Shown one piece after another: positions 45,498 to 54,189 of a stretch of 64,000 nt of DNA. Source of the stretch: Parvibaculaceae bacterium (lineage in GTDB: Bacteria; Pseudomonadota; Alphaproteobacteria; Parvibaculales; Parvibaculaceae); contig JAHBYJ010000002.1 of assembly GCA_019636015.1 (NCBI GenBank), positions 186,001-250,000 on the forward strand, written 5' to 3'. Position numbers and translations under genes: made by a program. Positions within the stretch are counted from its first letter, which is position 1, and each line of letters begins with the position of its first letter. Below the pieces are notes generated by a model, which saw nothing but the letters and a program-made list of their open reading frames with translations, did not search any database and was not told the DNA's origin.

Positions 45498-46637
45498 ATG
45501 GTGCCCGCTTTGACAGACACGCAGCAAATTGACGCCGTCGTGATCGGCGCGGGCGTGGTGGGCCTTGCCTGCGCGCGGGCGTTGGCGCTGGCCGGGCATG
45601 AGACGGTCGTTCTGGAGCGGCACGGCGCCATCGGGACGGAGGTGTCCGCGCGGAACAGCGAGGTGATCCATGCGGGGATCTATTATCCGCAAGGGAGCCT
45701 GAAGGCGCGGCTCTGTGTGGAAGGGCGCGCGCGGCTTTATGACTATCTGGAGAAGCGGAACCTCCCCCACCGGAAATGCGGCAAGCTGATCGTCGCGGCG
45801 GATGAGGCGCAGCTCGCCGAGCTTGGCGGCATTGCCGCGCGCGCCAAGGCGAATGGCGTGAGCGACCTTCGCGAGTTGACAGGCGCGGAGGCGCGGGCGC
45901 TCGAACCGGCGCTGAAAGCGGAGGCGGCACTGCTCTCGCCTTCCACCGGCATTCTCGATGCCCATGCCTTCATGCTGAGCCTTCAGGGCGAGTTCGAGGA
46001 TGCGGGCGGCGCGATCGCCTTTCACGCGGGGGCCACGCGCGTGACGCGGGACGGAGGCGGCTTCATCGTTCATGTTTCCGGCGCGGAGGAAACGCGGCTC
46101 CGTACACGGATCGTTATCAATGCGGGCGGGCTATGGGCGCCGGCGCTTGCGGCGCGGATCGAAGGGCTCGACGCGGCGCATGTGCCGCAGGCGCATTTCG
46201 CCAAGGGCAACTATTTCTCGCTGACGGGCCGCGCGCCCTTCTCGCGCCTCATCTATCCCGTGCCGGAGGCGGCGGGGCTCGGCGTGCATCTGACGCTCGA
46301 CATGGGCGGTCAGGCGCGCTTCGGCCCGGATGTGGAATGGATCGATGTGGCCGAAGGCGCGGAGCCCGATTATGCGGTGAAGCCGGAGCGGGCCACGGGC
46401 TTCTACGACGCGATCCGCCGCTACTGGCCGGGGCTGAAGGACGGCGCGCTCCAGCCCGCCTATTCCGGCGTGCGGCCGAAGCTCAACGCGCCGGGCGAAG
46501 CGGCGGCGGATTTCATGCTCTCGGGGCCCGCGCGCCACGGCATCGCCGGGCTCGTCAATCTCTTCGGGATCGAGAGCCCGGGGCTTACATCGTCGCTTGC
46601 GATTGCGGATGAGGTGGTGGCGATGGTAGAGGGGTAG
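45498..46637 (+). CDS. FAD-dependent L-2-hydroxyglutarate oxidase-like protein
   Basis: 379 residues. GxGxxG-type FAD motif [17 protein letters not shown] near the N-terminus, the [25 protein letters not shown] phrase and the [10 protein letters not shown] segment are characteristic of the LhgO/L2HGDH family of the DAO superfamily. Such enzymes oxidise L-2-hydroxyglutarate to 2-oxoglutarate and pass electrons to the quinone pool. The ribosome-binding GGGAG lies within an intergenic repeat. No neighbour suggests a pathway. Confidence 0.86.
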   Translation: MVPALTDTQQIDAVVIGAGVVGLACARALALAGHETVVLERHGAIGTEVSARNSEVIHAGIYYPQGSLKARLCVEGRARLYDYLEKRNLPHRKCGKLIVAADEAQLAELGGIAARAKANGVSDLRELTGAEARALEPALKAEAALLSPSTGILDAHAFMLSLQGEFEDAGGAIAFHAGATRVTRDGGGFIVHVSGAEETRLRTRIVINAGGLWAPALAARIEGLDAAHVPQAHFAKGNYFSLTGRAPFSRLIYPVPEAAGLGVHLTLDMGGQARFGPDVEWIDVAEGAEPDYAVKPERATGFYDAIRRYWPGLKDGALQPAYSGVRPKLNAPGEAAADFMLSGPARHGIAGLVNLFGIESPGLTSSLAIADEVVAMVEG

Positions 46638-46651
46638 TGCTTGTGTTTCCC

Positions 46652-46676
46652 CCAACCTTCCCCTTGAGGGAGGGTG
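46652..46676. repeat. Single-end copy of the 27.6-kb palindrome
   Basis: TCCCCTTGAGGGAGGGT is identical to part of the end of the 157-bp element; flanking bases differ slightly. It lies between the LhgO-like gene and the convergent HPt gene. Confidence 0.65.
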
Positions 46677-46703
46677 TATCTCAAGAGCGGTCCATGGAGA
46701 GTC

Positions 46704-47075
46704 TCAGGCTTCCGCCACGCTGTCGATGAAGGCGTTCACGGCGGCGATGGCGTCGCGGATCTCGGCCATGATGCCGGCGCGGGCGGCGAGCGCGGTCTGT
46801 TCGGCTTTTTCGGCAAGCGCCGCCAGCGCCCAGGCGCCGAGGCCGCGGGCGGAGCCCTTGAGGCTGTGGGCGGCGTTCTTCCATTCCTTCTCGTCGCCCG
46901 CCGTATCGAGACGCGCGAGATAGACATCGGCCTGGGAGCGGAAAAGCGCCAGAATCTCGTTCTCGAGCGAGCGGTTGCCGAGCGTGTATTTGGAGAGATG
47001 GACGAGATCGATGGGCCGCGACGTGCCGCCGGTGAATTCGCCCGTTTCCTGCCGCATCATCGTCGAGGGTTTCAT
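46704..47075 (-). CDS. HPt-domain phosphotransfer protein
   Basis: 123 residues from ATG 47075 (GGAG upstream). A single four-helix HPt domain with the phosphorylatable His in AAHSLKGSARGLGAWALA; LENEILALFRSQADVYLARL is the preceding helix. It is a free-standing phosphotransfer relay between a hybrid histidine kinase and a response regulator. No kinase gene is in the window. It is divergent from the large coiled-coil gene with a 158-bp shared upstream region. Confidence 0.9.
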   Translation of the reverse strand: MKPSTMMRQETGEFTGGTSRPIDLVHLSKYTLGNRSLENEILALFRSQADVYLARLDTAGDEKEWKNAAHSLKGSARGLGAWALAALAEKAEQTALAARAGIMAEIRDAIAAVNAFIDSVAEA

Positions 47076-47233
47076 GCCGCCGCTCCGCAACTGTACTGAC
47101 CGATGAAAGTCTAGGCGCGGGGCCGATACGGATTCGTTAACGCGGGCGCAAGGATGTTGACGCTCCCCCCGCCTTCCGACACCCTGACCCCTGCCGCATT
47201 CAGCGCGAGGCCGGGGAATCGCCGGGAAAATCG

Positions 47234-49420
47234 ATGAAAAACAACGAACTGACCCAGGGCGAACAAACCGGCGAGCCCGCCGGAGCGGAAGCGCCGCCGG
47301 CCGCCGAGCCGAAGGTGCTCGCGGCCAATGAAGACAGCCCGACCGGCGGCGCGCTCTATCGCATGATCGCGCGGCGGCCGAGCCCGCGGATTTTCGGCGC
47401 GGCGGCGGTGGCGAGCCTCGCCGTCATCGGCGCGGGCGCGGCCTGGGCCTGGGGAACCTACGGGCTCGACGGACTGCAGGCGCTGAGCCGCCTCGAAACG
47501 GGCGTCTTCGTTGCCGGCGCGCTGCTGCCTCTCGCACTCATCTGGATGTTTGCCTGGACGGCCTGGCGCGCGGCGGAGATGCGGCTCATGTCGGAGGCGC
47601 TGGCGCGCACCGCGATCCGCCTGTCCGACCCGGAAGATTTCGCAACCGACCAGATCGGCACCATCTCCTCCGCCGTGCGGCGCGAGCTTGCCGCCATGCG
47701 CGAAGGGCTCGACGCGGCGCTGAAACAGGCGACAGAACTCAATGAGCTCGTCTCGCGCGAGGTGGAGGAACTGGACAGGGGCACCGGCCGCGCTGAATTC
47801 CGCACACGGACGATGGAGGACCTGCTCGGCCGCCACAGGAAGAGCCTCGAGGAGATTGCCGCGACGCTGGGGAGCGAGAGCGACAGGATTTCGCTTTCGA
47901 TCCGCGAACAGGTGGAGGCCGTGCGCGGCTTCGCCGGACAGGCGGAAGCGGACCTCACGGCAGCCGGCAGGCGCGCATCCGAACAGGCCGAGGCGCTCGC
48001 ACGCACCAGCGAAGCGGCGCGCGCCGGCGCCGACCAGACGGCGGCCATGCTCGACCGGCAGTCCTCGCGGCTCGAGGTCGTCGCGGCCGATGCGCTGTCC
48101 AAGGCCGACGAGATCGGCAAGACCTATGAGCGCCAGCGCGAGATCATCGCGGAAGCCGCGGACAGGCTGGAGCATGAACACGAGCGCCTCAATGCCGTGT
48201 TCGAGGCGCATCGCGACGGCATGAACGAGGCCGACAAGGCGCTCGCACACCATACGGCGGAAATCTCGCGGGCGGTGGCAAGCCTCGGCGCGGGCCTCGA
48301 CACGACCTTCGAGGCGGCGGCCGCCCGCGCAGCGGCGTTGCGCGAAAGCATCGCCGGGGAAATCCGGCGCGGCGCGGAGGAAGCCGCCGATGCCTCGACC
48401 TCGGTGAGCCGTTCGGCGGGCGCGGCGACGCGCGCCATCGGCGCGACGGTCGACGAATTGAAGGCGGCGTCCGGCGCGCTGGCGAACGATGTCTCCCGCG
48501 CGGCAAGCGAGGCGATTGCGGCGACGACGGAACGGCTCACCGCCGCGACCGCCACCCTGAGCCGCGACCTCGCCGTGGCGACCGACAAGCTCGCCACCGA
48601 TGTGGGCGGCAAGACAGAAGAATTGCGCAAGCTCGCCGAAGCGGCGGCAAATGACAGCGACCTCGCGGCGGAGCGTTTCAACGCCGCCATGATCCGGCTG
48701 GGCGGCACCGCGCGCGAGGCGGGCCGCGCCCTGCACGAGGCAACCGACGAACTTGCAAGCCGCATCGGCGAATTGCCGGACGAGGCGGCGGAAAGCGCGA
48801 ACGCGCTGCGCGACGTGCTGGAGGAACAGGTTTCCGCGCTCGCCGCCATTGCCGAGATCGTGGTGCGCCACGCGCGCACGCTCGACCGCGCTACGCCGAT
48901 GCGCCGCGAAAGCGACTTCCCCCGCCCGCTTCCCGCCTATCGAGAGCCGCCGCGCGCCACGCCCAAGAGTGACCGGCGCTGGGGCCTGCCCGAACTTCTC
49001 GCCGCCGCCGAACGGCGCGCGCCGGCAGGCGACGCGCATGGCGAGGAGGACCGCGACTTCCAGCGCGCCTCGCTCCATGTCATCGAGGCGCTGCAGGCGC
49101 TCGCCATCGATCTCGACCGGGCGCTTGAGGAAAGCCCGCCGCCCGATCTATGGCGGCGCTATCAGGCCGGCGAACGCAACGTCTTCACGCGCCGCCTCTA
49201 CAACATGGCGGGGCGCGAGCTTTACGACCGCATTTCGCAGAAGTATCGCAAGGATGGCGAGTTCCGAGGCAATGTGGACCGCTTCGTCGCGCAATTCGAG
49301 GAGCTGCTCGGCGCCGCCGCCTCGCGCGACCGCGACAACATCCTGGTCGAGACTTATCTCACCTCGGACACGGGCAAGGTCTATCTCATGCTCGGCCAGG
49401 CCATCGGGAAACTGGCCTAG
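47234..49420 (+). CDS. Large membrane-anchored coiled-coil protein
   Basis: 728 residues. Two membrane helices lie near the N-terminus (about residues 54-76 and 89-112). Residues 140-560 are almost entirely Ala/Glu/Arg/Leu-rich heptads, reminiscent of apolipoprotein-like or chemoreceptor-like coiled coils. The last 110 residues form a conserved globular end (ALAIDLDRALEE, LWRRYQAGERNVFTRRLY, VLVETYLTSDTGKVYLML-like ILVETYLTSDTGK). I do not know a name for this family, which looks alphaproteobacterial. A structural or polar-organising role is possible. Divergent from the HPt gene. Confidence 0.75.
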   Translation: MKNNELTQGEQTGEPAGAEAPPAAEPKVLAANEDSPTGGALYRMIARRPSPRIFGAAAVASLAVIGAGAAWAWGTYGLDGLQALSRLETGVFVAGALLPLALIWMFAWTAWRAAEMRLMSEALARTAIRLSDPEDFATDQIGTISSAVRRELAAMREGLDAALKQATELNELVSREVEELDRGTGRAEFRTRTMEDLLGRHRKSLEEIAATLGSESDRISLSIREQVEAVRGFAGQAEADLTAAGRRASEQAEALARTSEAARAGADQTAAMLDRQSSRLEVVAADALSKADEIGKTYERQREIIAEAADRLEHEHERLNAVFEAHRDGMNEADKALAHHTAEISRAVASLGAGLDTTFEAAAARAAALRESIAGEIRRGAEEAADASTSVSRSAGAATRAIGATVDELKAASGALANDVSRAASEAIAATTERLTAATATLSRDLAVATDKLATDVGGKTEELRKLAEAAANDSDLAAERFNAAMIRLGGTAREAGRALHEATDELASRIGELPDEAAESANALRDVLEEQVSALAAIAEIVVRHARTLDRATPMRRESDFPRPLPAYREPPRATPKSDRRWGLPELLAAAERRAPAGDAHGEEDRDFQRASLHVIEALQALAIDLDRALEESPPPDLWRRYQAGERNVFTRRLYNMAGRELYDRISQKYRKDGEFRGNVDRFVAQFEELLGAAASRDRDNILVETYLTSDTGKVYLMLGQAIGKLA

Positions 49421-49458
49421 GGGCTACTTACGCGTCTTGAAATATCCAAACACTCCAT

Positions 49459-49822
49459 GTCACCCCGGCGGAAGCCGGGGCCCACTCGCAGCGCAGCGCC
49501 CGGATGAGCTACTTCGTTTACATCCTCGCGAGCCGCAAGCACGGCACGCTCTATGTCGGCGTGACAAATGATGTCGCACGTCGCGTTTTCGAGCATCGCG
49601 CGGGTAATGCATCAGCTTTCACGAAGAAGTATCGGGTTCACCGGCTTGTTTACGCCGAGAGCCACGACGATGTGGAAGAAGCCATAAAGCGGGAAAAGGC
49701 CATCAAGGAATGGCAAAGGGCGTGGAAAGTCCAGTTGATCGAGCGCGCCAATCCAGAATGGGATGATCTAGCCGAGTCATTAAACCGATAGGCCAATGGG
49801 TCCCGGCTTTCGCCGGGATGAC
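49459..49822. mobile_element. REP-bracketed GIY-YIG unit
   Basis: Left palindrome 49459-49493 and right palindrome 49793-49822 flank a complete GIY-YIG gene. Each is nearly identical, as reverse complement, to the two arms of the doublet at 21861-21992 (33 of 35 and 29 of 30 bases by eye). The unit ends start with GTCAC/GTCAT on both sides. This looks like a small mobile or formerly mobile unit. Confidence 0.65.
49504..49791 (+). CDS. GIY-YIG endonuclease-domain protein (UPF0213-like)
   Basis: 95 residues, the size of stand-alone UPF0213 proteins. The motif pair is FVYILASRKHGTLYVGVTND (YIL/YVG), followed by RRVFEHRAG, AFTKKYRVHRLVYAE and the catalytic Glu region EEAIKREKAIKEWQRAWK. GIY-YIG domains cut DNA; the role of these short proteins is unclear. 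It starts 11 bases after one REP-like repeat and ends two bases before another. Confidence 0.9.
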   Translation: MSYFVYILASRKHGTLYVGVTNDVARRVFEHRAGNASAFTKKYRVHRLVYAESHDDVEEAIKREKAIKEWQRAWKVQLIERANPEWDDLAESLNR

Positions 49823-49859
49823 ACCGAATTCTTAACCCAGGAAGTTATTCGGGTCTTCC

Positions 49860-50513
49860 TCAGCTCCCCGCCGCTGCCGTAGCGATGGACTGCGCCGTCC
49901 AGCCGGAAATTTCCGCGAGCACCGAGCCGAGCGCCGCATCATAGGCGGCGACGATATTCGCCATGCCGCTGCCGGGGGCGGCGGCTTCCGCCGTGAATTC
50001 CCGCGAGGCGAGAATGCTCCGGTCGCGCGCGCGCAGGATACGCACATAAAACGCAACGCGGACTTTGGTCGTACCCTGCCCGAGCCCGGCCGCCTCGTCG
50101 CGATGCGCGGAGAAGACGCGAATGTCGCCGGTCAGCGCATAATCCATCCGCGCCGTGCTGCCCGGGCCGACAACCGCCGGAAACTGACCGCTGCGCGACA
50201 GCGTTTCCACGAGCAGCGAGGAAATCATGCGCGGCGCGCGGTCGCTCCAGCGCGCGCCGGCATAATAGGCGATCTCGTTGTCGCTCGGCTGGAAGACGAT
50301 GCGCGTCGTGTCGATGGCGGCGGGCGCCGAGAAATCCTCGACCACGAGCTGCGCCGCGACGGGCGCGGCCTGCACCGTTTCGACGGCGGGCGCGCGAAGC
50401 GTGTAGAGCGAAGGCGCCGGGCCGCTGCCGAGATCGGCAAGCGCACAACCGCCAAGCGGCAGGACGGACGCGGCCAGAACCGCGCCCCGCAACATCTTTC
50501 CGAACCGCAGCAT
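49860..50513 (-). CDS. ABC-type transport auxiliary lipoprotein, PqiC/MlaC-like
   Basis: 217 residues from ATG 50513, chosen because GGGAGG lies seven bases upstream; ATG 50528 overlaps the mlaD stop. The signal peptide ends in the lipobox LPLGGC. The mature part (APSLYTLRAPAVET, VVEDFSAPAAIDTTRIVFQPSDNEIAYYAGARWSD) matches the ABC_trans_aux family. These outer-membrane lipoproteins work with MCE transporters. Last gene of the mlaE-mlaF-mlaD run. Confidence 0.85.
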   Translation of the reverse strand: MLRFGKMLRGAVLAASVLPLGGCALADLGSGPAPSLYTLRAPAVETVQAAPVAAQLVVEDFSAPAAIDTTRIVFQPSDNEIAYYAGARWSDRAPRMISSLLVETLSRSGQFPAVVGPGSTARMDYALTGDIRVFSAHRDEAAGLGQGTTKVRVAFYVRILRARDRSILASREFTAEAAAPGSGMANIVAAYDAALGSVLAEISGWTAQSIATAAAGS

Positions 50514-50527
50514 GACAGCCTCCCCCA

Positions 50528-51436
50528 TTATTGCGCCTCCACTTCCGGCACGTTGTTGCCCACCAGGAAGCGGCCGGGATCGTCGCCCGCCCGCGTCGCG
50601 ATCCGCTCCAGCGACGAGACGAGCGAGCGCGTATCGGCGACAAGCTGCGGCAATTGGGCGAGCCCCGCGCCGACGCCCGGTCCGCCCTGTTTCAGCACCG
50701 CGTCGAGTTCTTCCGCGACCTCGCGATAGGCGCGCGCCGCCTCGCGCGCATCGCCGATAAAGGCCTTCACGTCTTCCTTCATCAACTGGTCGGCATTGCG
50801 GCTGATGCTGTTGAGATGGACCGATGCTTCCGACAGCTGTTTCAGCGCCTTCGTGACGTCGTCCGATCCGTCGGCCAGCGCCTTCGACATGATGGCGACA
50901 TTGGCGAGCGACTCGTTCACCGCCTGCTGGTTCTCGACGACGAGCTTGTTCATCTCCTTCAGGAGTTCGTTCGCGCTTTGCAGCGTTTCCGGACCGCTTC
51001 GCAGCAAGTCCTGCAGCGAGGACGGCGCCGCGCGGATGACCGGCAGGTCCTGGCCCTCCCGCGGCACAAGCTCCGCGGATTCGGGGCTGCCGCCGGTGAG
51101 CTGAATGAAGGCGACGCCGGTGAGGCCCGAAAGCTCGAGCTGCGCGACCGAGTCTTCCTTCACCGGCGTACGCGCATCGAGCTCGATGATCGCCACCACC
51201 TTGTTCGGGTTGCGCTCCATCAGATAGAGCTCGCGCACCCGCCCGACCGGAAGGCCGTTATATTGAACCGCGCCCGACTCCGACAGACCGGACACCGAAC
51301 CGTCGAAGATGATCTTGTAATAGGCGAACTGCCGGTTGAGCTGCATCCCGCTCACCCAGAGGATCACGAGAAATGCGCCGACGATCGTGAATATCGTGAA
51401 GGCGCCGATCAGGACGTTGTTGGATTTGATTTCCAT
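50528..51436 (-). CDS. mlaD: MCE-domain lipid transport protein MlaD
   Basis: 302 residues: one membrane helix (about 9-30, VLIGAFTIFTIVGAFLVILWV), a single MCE domain (FDGSVSGLSESGAVQYNGLPVGRV to VAFIQLTGG), then a long helical tail (about residues 140-270). MlaD forms a periplasmic hexameric ring that passes phospholipids between membranes. It starts five bases after the mlaF stop. Confidence 0.92.
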   Translation of the reverse strand: MEIKSNNVLIGAFTIFTIVGAFLVILWVSGMQLNRQFAYYKIIFDGSVSGLSESGAVQYNGLPVGRVRELYLMERNPNKVVAIIELDARTPVKEDSVAQLELSGLTGVAFIQLTGGSPESAELVPREGQDLPVIRAAPSSLQDLLRSGPETLQSANELLKEMNKLVVENQQAVNESLANVAIMSKALADGSDDVTKALKQLSEASVHLNSISRNADQLMKEDVKAFIGDAREAARAYREVAEELDAVLKQGGPGVGAGLAQLPQLVADTRSLVSSLERIATRAGDDPGRFLVGNNVPEVEAQ

Positions 51437-51441
51437 GGCCG

Positions 51442-52215
51442 TTACTTGCCCGCAAGAGCCGCGCGTGCACGCGGCCCGTGAAAATATTCGTGGATCCAGG
51501 GATGGTCGCTACGCAACATGTCGTCGATCGTGCCGACAAGGATAACATGCTTTTCGGCCAGCACCGCGATGCGGTCGCAAGTGGCGTGAAGCGTATCGAG
51601 ATCGTGCGTCACGAGGAAAACGGTAAGCCCGAGCGCTTCCTTGAGTTCGTTGATGAGATCGTCGAAGGCGGCCGCCCCGATGGGGTCGAGACCGGCGGTG
51701 GGCTCGTCTAGGAAGAGGATTTCCGGATCGAGCGCGAGCGCCCGGGCAAGCCCCGCCCTCTTGCGCATGCCGCCGGAAAGTTCCGAGGGATAGAGCGAGG
51801 CGGCGGTGGGCCGCAAACCCACCATCGCGATCTTTATGGCGGCGAGTTCGTCCATGAGTTCCTGCGAGAGATGGAGATGCTCGCGATATGGAACCTGGAT
51901 GTTCTCGGCGATGGTGAGCGCGGAGAAAAGCGCGCCATCCTGGAAGAGCACGCCCCAGCGGCGCTCATGGAGCCGGCGTTCCTCCTCCGGCAGTTCGGCA
52001 AGGTCGATGCCGAAGACGCGGATGCGCCCGGCATCGGGCTTCTTGAGGCCGAGGATCGTGCGCAGCAGCACAGACTTGCCGGTGCCCGAGCCGCCGACAA
52101 TGCCGATGACCTCGCCGCGATTGACCGTGAGATCGAGATCCTCGTGGATCACATGATCGCCGAACCGCGTCATGAGACCCTCGACTTCGATGATCGGTTC
52201 GCCCTTCTGCGCCAT
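51442..52215 (-). CDS. mlaF: Lipid transport ATPase MlaF
   Basis: 257 residues. Walker A GGSGTGKS at 41-48, signature LSGGMRKRAGLARAL, Walker B ILFLDEPTAGLDP, switch VTHD. The GMRKR variant of the signature is usual for MlaF/MKL ATPases. It pairs with the MlaE permease encoded two bases upstream. Confidence 0.93.
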   Translation of the reverse strand: MAQKGEPIIEVEGLMTRFGDHVIHEDLDLTVNRGEVIGIVGGSGTGKSVLLRTILGLKKPDAGRIRVFGIDLAELPEEERRLHERRWGVLFQDGALFSALTIAENIQVPYREHLHLSQELMDELAAIKIAMVGLRPTAASLYPSELSGGMRKRAGLARALALDPEILFLDEPTAGLDPIGAAAFDDLINELKEALGLTVFLVTHDLDTLHATCDRIAVLAEKHVILVGTIDDMLRSDHPWIHEYFHGPRARAALAGK

Positions 52216-52217
52216 GC

Positions 52218-53471
52218 TCAGATCCCGACCGCGGTGAAGAACATGGCGAAGAGCGCATCGAGAATGATGACGAGGAAGATCGAGCGCACGACGGAGCGCG
52301 TGGTCATGGCGCCGACGGATTCGGCGCTGCCCGTGACGGAGAGGCCCGCGCGGCAACCGACAAGCGCGATCACCGCCGCCATGAAGGGCGCCTTGATGAG
52401 GCCGACGGCGATGGTCCAGAAATCGACCGCTTCCTGCACGCGCGACATGTAGACGCCGGGCGACATATCGAGCATGAAGAAGACGACCACGCCGCCGCCG
52501 AGAAGCCCCATCAGATCGGCGATGAAGGTAAGGAGCGGCAGCGTGACGGTAAGCGCCGCAACGCGCGGAATGACAAGCATCTCCATCGGATCGAGACCGA
52601 GCGCGCGCATTGCGTCGATCTCTTCGCGCATCTTCATGGAGCCGATTTCGGCGGTGAAGGCGCTGCCCGAGCGGCCCGCCACGATGATGGCGGTGAGGAG
52701 AAGTCCCACCTCGCGCAGAAAGATGATGGCGATGAGATTGACGGTGAAGACTTCCGCGCCGAACTGGCGAAGCTGGACCGCGCCCTGCTGCGCCACAACG
52801 GCGCCGATCAGGAAGGTGAGAAGGCAGACGAGCGGCAACGCATCGAAGCCCGACTTCTCCATGTGATGAACGAAAGGCACCAGGCGGAAGCGGCGCGGAT
52901 TGGCCGCCGTGCGGCCGATCGCGGAGACGACCGTGCCGATAAAGCCGAGCATGCCGCGCGCTTCCTCGCCGATCTCGCGCGTCGTGACGCCGATCCGCTC
53001 GACAAGTTCGATGTAGAACGGCGCGGGCGGGGCTTTCGACGTGTCCGGCGTCCCATAGGTGTCGATCTTGTCGAGAAGGCGCCGCTGCGGCTCGCTCACG
53101 CCCTCGAACTCGACCCGGAGACCTTTTTCCTCGAGCAGCCGCGCCGTGCGCTCGAGAACGGCGGCGGAAGATGTGTCGAAGCGGGCGATACCCGAAAAAT
53201 CGATGACGGCGCGCCCGGCCTTGACCGGCCCGGCGGTGAGCGACCGCAATTCTCCGTCCGCGGCGCTGAGATGCGCGATCGTCCAGTCGCCCGAGGCTGC
53301 GATGCGCAGCACTCCGCTCTCCGTCGAGATGCGGCACTGCGCGGCATCCTGCTGCTGGGCCGATTTTGCTGTACGAGATGCCGGACCGGCCAAAATTCCC
53401 CCGATTTCCGCCGTTGCATGCCAGCAAGCCGCCAGCGAGGCCAATTTGCCCGTCCCCGCGCCCCGCCGCAA
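52218..53471 (-). CDS. mlaE: Lipid transport permease MlaE with N-terminal STAS domain
   Basis: Up to 417 residues. Residues about 45-140 form a STAS domain (ISTESGVLRIAASGDWTIAHL...VIDFSGIARFDTSSAAVLERT), then comes the MlaE permease with five or six helices and the motif LREVGLLLTAIIVAGRSGSAFTAEIGSMKMREEIDAMRALGLDP. Fusing STAS, separate as MlaB in E. coli, to the permease is common in alphaproteobacteria. The start is uncertain: TTG 53471 is the longest; TTG 53393 has GGGGGA just upstream. First gene of the operon. Confidence 0.88.
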   Translation of the reverse strand: MRRGAGTGKLASLAACWHATAEIGGILAGPASRTAKSAQQQDAAQCRISTESGVLRIAASGDWTIAHLSAADGELRSLTAGPVKAGRAVIDFSGIARFDTSSAAVLERTARLLEEKGLRVEFEGVSEPQRRLLDKIDTYGTPDTSKAPPAPFYIELVERIGVTTREIGEEARGMLGFIGTVVSAIGRTAANPRRFRLVPFVHHMEKSGFDALPLVCLLTFLIGAVVAQQGAVQLRQFGAEVFTVNLIAIIFLREVGLLLTAIIVAGRSGSAFTAEIGSMKMREEIDAMRALGLDPMEMLVIPRVAALTVTLPLLTFIADLMGLLGGGVVVFFMLDMSPGVYMSRVQEAVDFWTIAVGLIKAPFMAAVIALVGCRAGLSVTGSAESVGAMTTRSVVRSIFLVIILDALFAMFFTAVGI

Positions 53472-53586
53472 GCGAAGCCGCGCCGGTTCGTCGCATCCTC
53501 TTCAAATGTCCACAGGATAGAATAGGTTCCCATCCGGTGGCCGCCGAGTCGCGCCGCCGGGTTCATGTTTTCAGGGAGATCGGATC

Positions 53587-53985
53587 ATGCGTGGTTTGTG
53601 GACGGGCGTTGCGGGATTTGCCGTGGCCATGGTGCTGTCGGGTGCGGCGCTGGCCGACGAACCCGATCTCGACAAGGGCAAGAAGGTGTTTGCCCGCTGT
53701 CAGGCCTGCCACACGCTGGACGAAGGCGGCGCAAACCGCGTCGGCCCGAATCTGCATGGCGTCTTCGGCCGCACCGCAGGCACGCTGGAAGGGTTCAATT
53801 ATTCCAAGGCCATGGCCGCCAAGGGGGCCGAGGGCCTTGTCTGGACCGAAGAGACCATGAACGATTATCTCCACAAGCCGGCCGCGCTGGTGCCCGGCAC
53901 CAGCATGGCCTTCCCGGGCCTGCGCAAGGAAGACGAGATCAGCAACCTGATCGCCTATCTGAAGGCGGAAACCGGCGCCGAATAA
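53587..53985 (+). CDS. Class I cytochrome c
   Basis: 132 residues. Signal peptide (GVAGFAVAMVLSGAALA), heme motif CQACH at residues 38-42 and the likely axial Met107 in GTSMAFPG. The length and GVFGRTAGT/YSKAM phrases fit the cytochrome c2/c-550 group, small periplasmic electron carriers. It is divergent from mlaE and followed by a GC-rich hairpin. Confidence 0.93.
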   Translation: MRGLWTGVAGFAVAMVLSGAALADEPDLDKGKKVFARCQACHTLDEGGANRVGPNLHGVFGRTAGTLEGFNYSKAMAAKGAEGLVWTEETMNDYLHKPAALVPGTSMAFPGLRKEDEISNLIAYLKAETGAE

Positions 53986-53995
53986 GGCGCCCTCT

Positions 53996-54020
53996 CCCGG
54001 CCGCCGGCAGGGCGGCCGGG
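53996..54020 (+). terminator. GC-rich hairpin after the cytochrome c gene
   Basis: CCCGGCCGCC and GGCGGCCGGG pair perfectly around GGCAG, but no T run follows, so intrinsic termination is only probable. Confidence 0.5.
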
Positions 54021-54189
54021 CATCAAAACTCGCCATAACCAAAGCCTCGCTCCTTCCTCTGGAATGGAAGCTGCAATGGAACCCGCAAGGGGACTGAATT
54101 CTGTTCAGATTAGGGACAGGATCGGCCCGATAGGTTCAATTTGAGGCAATACCCGGGCCGGGTGCGGCGCGGGTGGCGAGTAGCGAGAC

